Assembly (NCBI RefSeq): GCF_004005495.1
Contig: NZ_RZYA01000004.1
Coordinates: forward strand, 248,001 to 312,000
DNA: 64,000 bases
Reading direction: 5' to 3'
Source: Streptomyces antnestii
GTDB taxonomy: Bacteria; Actinomycetota; Actinomycetes; Streptomycetales; Streptomycetaceae
In this document: positions 60,891 to 64,000 of the stretch, piece after piece
Layout of the letters: the number at the start of each line of letters is the position of its first letter
How positions within the stretch are numbered: the stretch's first letter is position 1
Notes under the pieces: generated by a model
What the model saw: the letters and a program-made list of their open reading frames with translations, nothing else
Databases searched by the model: none
Told to the model about the DNA's origin: nothing
Position numbers and translations under genes: made by a program

Positions 60891-62612
60891 ATGAGTCAGC
60901 ACACTGCCGACCCGGCGCAGGCCCCCTCGACCTCCGCCTCGACCTCCGCCTCGGCCTCCGTTCCCGCGGACGCGCCCACCGGCTGGTGGCGCGACGCGGT
61001 GATCTACCAGGTCTATCCGCGCAGCTTCGCCGACAGCAACGCCGACGGTATGGGTGACCTCGAAGGCATCCGCTCCCGGCTCCCGCACCTGAGAGACCTC
61101 GGTGTGGACGCGGTGTGGCTCAGCCCGTTCTACGCGTCCCCGCAGGCGGACGCCGGCTACGACGTCGCCGACTACCGTGCCGTGGACCCGATGTTCGGCT
61201 CCCTCCTCGACGCGGACGCCGTGATCCGCGACGCGCACGGGCTCGGCCTGCGCGTGATCGTCGACCTCGTGCCCAACCACTCGTCCGACCAGCACGAGTG
61301 GTTCAAGCGGGCCCTCGCCGAAGGCCCCGGATCCCCGCTGCGCGAGCGCTACCACTTCCGGGCCGGCAAGGGCGCGGACGGTGAACTGCCGCCCAACGAC
61401 TGGGAGTCCATCTTCGGCGGCCCCGCCTGGACCCGCGTCGCCGACGGCGAGTGGTACCTCCACCTCTTCGCGCCGGAGCAGCCCGACCTCAACTGGGACC
61501 ACCCCGCCGTGGGCGACGAGTTCCGCTCCATCCTGCGGTTCTGGCTCGACATGGGGGTCGACGGCTTCCGGATCGACGTGGCCCACGGCCTGGTGAAGGC
61601 CGCGGGCCTGCCCGACCTCGGCGCCCACGAACAGCTGAAGCTGCTCGGCAACGACGTCATGCCCTTCTTCGACCAGGACGGCGTGCACGACGTGTACCGC
61701 GCCTGGCGCCTGATCCTCGACGAATACGCGGGCGAGCGCATCTTCGTCGCCGAGGCGTGGACGCCGACCGTCGAGCGCACCGCCCTGTACGTGCGTCCCG
61801 ACGAACTGCACCAGGCGTTCAACTTCCAGTACCTGGGCGCCTATTGGGACGCCGTCGAACTGCGCGACATCATCGACCGCTCCCTCGACTCGATGCGCCC
61901 GGTCGGCGCCCCCGCCACCTGGGTCCTGTCCAACCACGACGTGACCCGGCACACCACGCGCTACGCCAACCCGCCCGGCCTCGGCACCCAGCAGCGCGTC
62001 GCCGCCGACCCCGCGCTCGGCCTGCGCCGCGCCCGCGCCGCCACGCTCCTCATGCTGGCGCTGCCCGGCTCCGCGTACATCTACCAGGGCGAGGAGCTCG
62101 GCCTGCCCGACGTCGTCGACCTGCCCGACGAGGTGCGCCAGGACCCGTCGTTCTTCCGCGCGGCCGGGCAGGACGGCTTCCGCGACGGGTGCCGGGTGCC
62201 GATCCCGTGGACCGTCGACGGGCCCTCGTACGGCTTCGGGGCGGGCGGCTCCTGGCTGCCGCAGCCCGCGAGCTGGGGCGCGCTGAGCGTGGAGGCGCAG
62301 ACCGGGGTGCCCGGCTCGACCCTGGAGATGTACCGCTCGGCCCTCGCGGCCCGGCGCGTGCACCCGGCACTCGGCGCGGGCGACCGCGTCGCGTGGCTTC
62401 CGGCGCCCGAAGGCGTGCTCGCGTTCCGGCGGGAGCCGCGCGGCGACGGCGAGGCGTTCGTGTGCGTCGCGAACACGACGGGCGCGGACGTGCGGGTGCG
62501 CGTGCCCGCGTCCGCTCGGACCCTGCTGACGAGTTCGGCCGCCGACGACATCCAGCACGGTGACGGCCACGCGGTCGTCCCCGCCGACACGACCGTGTGG
62601 TTCACGGTCTGA
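60891..62612 (+). CDS. GH13 alpha-glucosidase-like enzyme
   Basis: 573 residues, no signal peptide. TIM-barrel start [29 protein letters not shown]; the catalytic triad of GH13 is Asp229 (FRIDVAHG), Glu288 (VAEAWT) and Asp350 (SNHDVTRH). The layout is that of oligo-1,6-glucosidase/alpha-glucosidase (AglA-like) that cleaves imported maltodextrins in the cytoplasm. It follows malG by 59 bases on the same strand, so it belongs to the mal operon. Confidence 0.93.
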   Translation: MSQHTADPAQAPSTSASTSASASVPADAPTGWWRDAVIYQVYPRSFADSNADGMGDLEGIRSRLPHLRDLGVDAVWLSPFYASPQADAGYDVADYRAVDPMFGSLLDADAVIRDAHGLGLRVIVDLVPNHSSDQHEWFKRALAEGPGSPLRERYHFRAGKGADGELPPNDWESIFGGPAWTRVADGEWYLHLFAPEQPDLNWDHPAVGDEFRSILRFWLDMGVDGFRIDVAHGLVKAAGLPDLGAHEQLKLLGNDVMPFFDQDGVHDVYRAWRLILDEYAGERIFVAEAWTPTVERTALYVRPDELHQAFNFQYLGAYWDAVELRDIIDRSLDSMRPVGAPATWVLSNHDVTRHTTRYANPPGLGTQQRVAADPALGLRRARAATLLMLALPGSAYIYQGEELGLPDVVDLPDEVRQDPSFFRAAGQDGFRDGCRVPIPWTVDGPSYGFGAGGSWLPQPASWGALSVEAQTGVPGSTLEMYRSALAARRVHPALGAGDRVAWLPAPEGVLAFRREPRGDGEAFVCVANTTGADVRVRVPASARTLLTSSAADDIQHGDGHAVVPADTTVWFTV

Positions 62613-62624
62613 CCCTGCTTCGCC

Positions 62625-62662
62625 GCTCTCCCCGGCCCCCCACCCGCGCGGCCGGGGAGAGC
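62625..62662 (+). terminator. Terminator hairpin after the GH13 gene
   Basis: GCTCTCCCCGGCC (62625-62637) pairs with GGCCGGGGAGAGC (62650-62662), 13 bases around a 12-base loop. It separates the mal operon from the amylase gene. A small CCTGC/GCAGG inverted repeat (62677-62691) follows and might be a MalR-type site. Confidence 0.8.
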
Positions 62663-62727
62663 ACCCCCCACAGCCCCCTGCACTTGGCAGGGACACCTCA
62701 TCGGCACATCGACGTGCAGGAGGAACC

Positions 62728-64000
62728 ATGGCTCACAGATCGCGGGCGGCCGCGCTCGCCCTCGCCGCCGGCACCCTCATAGGCTCCGGCCTGGTGACCG
62801 GCGGGACGGCGCAGGCCTCCCCGCCCGGCACCAAGGACGTCACCGCCGTCCTCTTCGAGTGGCGCTTCGACTCGGTGGCGAAGGAGTGCACCGCCAGGCT
62901 CGGCCCCGCCGGCTACGGATACGTGCAGGTCTCGCCGCCCCAGGAGCACATCCAGGGCTCCCAGTGGTGGACCTCGTACCAGCCGGTCAGCTACAAGATC
63001 GCGGGCCGGCTCGGGGACCGTACGGCCTTCAGGAACATGGTCGACACCTGTCACGCGGCCGGCGTCAAGGTCGTCGCGGACACCGTCATCAACCACATGG
63101 CCGCCGGATCGGGCACCGGCACCGGCGGCTCCCCGTACTCCAAGTACGACTACCCGGGCACCTACTCGGCCGCCGACATGGACAACTGCACGGCGCAGGT
63201 CAGCAACTACCAGGACCGGTTCAACGTCCAGGAGTGCGAGCTGGTCGGCCTCGCCGACCTCGACACCGGCGAGGAGTACGTGCGCGGCCGGATCGCCGCG
63301 TACATGAACGACCTCCTCTCGCTGGGCGTCGACGGGTTCCGGATCGACGCCGCCAAGCACATCGCCGCCGCCGACCTCGCCAACATCAAGTCGCGGCTCA
63401 GCGACCCGAACGCCTACTGGAAGCAGGAGGCGATCTACGGCGCCGGTGAGGCCGTCTCGCCCAGCGAGTACCTCGGCAACGGCGACGTCCAAGAGTTCCG
63501 CTACGCCCGCGACCTCAAGCGCGTCTTCCAGAACGAGAACCTCGCCTACCTGAAGAACTACGGCGAGGGCTGGGGCTACATGCCCTCCGGGCAGTCCGCC
63601 GTCTTCGTCGACAACCACGACACCGAGCGCGGCGGCGACACCCTCAACTACAAGAACGGCGCCGACTACACCCTGGCGAACGTCTTCATGCTGGCCTGGC
63701 CCTACGGATCGCCGGACATCAACTCCGGCTACGAATGGACCGACAAGGACGCCGGACCGCCCAACGGCGGGACCATGAACGCCTGTTGGCAGGACGGCTG
63801 GAAGTGCCAGCACGCCTGGCCCGAGATCCAGTCCATGGTCGCGTTCCGCAACGCCACCCGCGGCCAGTCCGTCACGAACTGGTGGGACAACGGCTTCCAG
63901 GCGATCGCCTTCGGCCGCGGCACCAAGGGCTACGTCGCCATCAACCACGAGTCCTTCGCCCTCACCCGCACCTACCAGACGTCGCTCGCCGCGGGCACGT
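62728..64000 (+). CDS. Secreted alpha-amylase (GH13), 3' end outside the window
   Basis: At least 424 residues, open to the window edge. ATG 62728 follows AGGAGG (62719-62724). Signal peptide ending near GGTAQA (about residue 30). Amylase signatures: [30 protein letters not shown] at the first strands, [11 protein letters not shown] (nucleophile Asp), IYGAGEAV (acid Glu), and [12 protein letters not shown] (Asp). This is the secreted enzyme that degrades starch to the maltodextrins taken up by MalEFG. A starch-binding domain may lie beyond 64000. Confidence 0.93.
   Translation, partial: MAHRSRAAALALAAGTLIGSGLVTGGTAQASPPGTKDVTAVLFEWRFDSVAKECTARLGPAGYGYVQVSPPQEHIQGSQWWTSYQPVSYKIAGRLGDRTAFRNMVDTCHAAGVKVVADTVINHMAAGSGTGTGGSPYSKYDYPGTYSAADMDNCTAQVSNYQDRFNVQECELVGLADLDTGEEYVRGRIAAYMNDLLSLGVDGFRIDAAKHIAAADLANIKSRLSDPNAYWKQEAIYGAGEAVSPSEYLGNGDVQEFRYARDLKRVFQNENLAYLKNYGEGWGYMPSGQSAVFVDNHDTERGGDTLNYKNGADYTLANVFMLAWPYGSPDINSGYEWTDKDAGPPNGGTMNACWQDGWKCQHAWPEIQSMVAFRNATRGQSVTNWWDNGFQAIAFGRGTKGYVAINHESFALTRTYQTSLAAGT

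Noticed and set aside
1..64000. CRISPR arrays, tRNA or rRNA genes, prophage or plasmid origin
   Set aside because: No regularly spaced repeats, cloverleaf sequences or rRNA motifs were seen; the window is continuous protein-coding chromosome.

Overview
The window is high-GC DNA with GTG/ATG starts preceded by GGAG-type ribosome sites, strongly GC-biased third codon positions and several probable leaderless starts. Gene content (a combined glnE/glnA2 neighbourhood, malR-malEFG with GH13 enzymes, DrrAB exporter, AfsR/SARP-type regulator, F420 reductase, efeUOB) points to the chromosome of a Streptomyces or very close relative. Much of it is core-genome in character (map, panB, nadE, glnA2, glnE, malEFG), with accessory blocks between.

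Layout. 1-5030: tail of a Bcr/CflA-like exporter, a serine beta-lactamase-like hydrolase, an Rsm22-type methyltransferase, a TetR regulator, a glycerophosphodiester phosphodiesterase and a degenerate primase-polymerase-like protein. 5080-9516: iron operon efeO-efeB-efeU plus a lipoprotein, read leftwards from two overlapping DmdR/IdeR-like iron boxes. 9638-16000: PhzF-like protein, heme oxygenase, map, a cytosolic-looking sialidase, NADPH:F420 reductase and a site-2 protease. 16170-22407: large SARP/NB-ARC/TPR regulator, DrrAB-type exporter, panB. 22572-29197: QacA-like exporter with its TetR gene and operator, a membrane EEP nuclease/phosphatase, a second MFS exporter and nadE.

29459-37491 is the most distinctive accessory block: a LacI regulator, a three-gene LplABC-type sugar importer, a divergent D-2-hydroxyacid dehydrogenase and a secreted parallel beta-helix protein. 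Four sites sharing the core GTAACCG lie in their promoters, one of them a perfect 12-bp palindrome, so this looks like one regulon for an unidentified glycan. 37571-43862: secreted S53 peptidase, DUF305/DUF3105 pair, glnA2, a RelE-like toxin-antitoxin pair and a VOC protein. 43928-47675: operon of secreted phosphoesterase, MFS transporter and beta-propeller protein, then a second VOC paralogue. 47785-48000: a 208-bp MITE-like element abutting glnE. 51198-55966: TetR, amino-acid permease, amidohydrolase and an AUR1-like PAP2 protein. 56060-64000: malR, malEFG and two GH13 enzymes, with MalR-like operators upstream of malR and malE.

Non-coding structure of note: a 136-bp sequence present in two exact, inverted copies 17 kb apart (12305-12440 and 29266-29401); the MITE-like element and a related single end at the panB stop codon; and short tandem duplications at five gene 3' ends, four of which include the stop codon.
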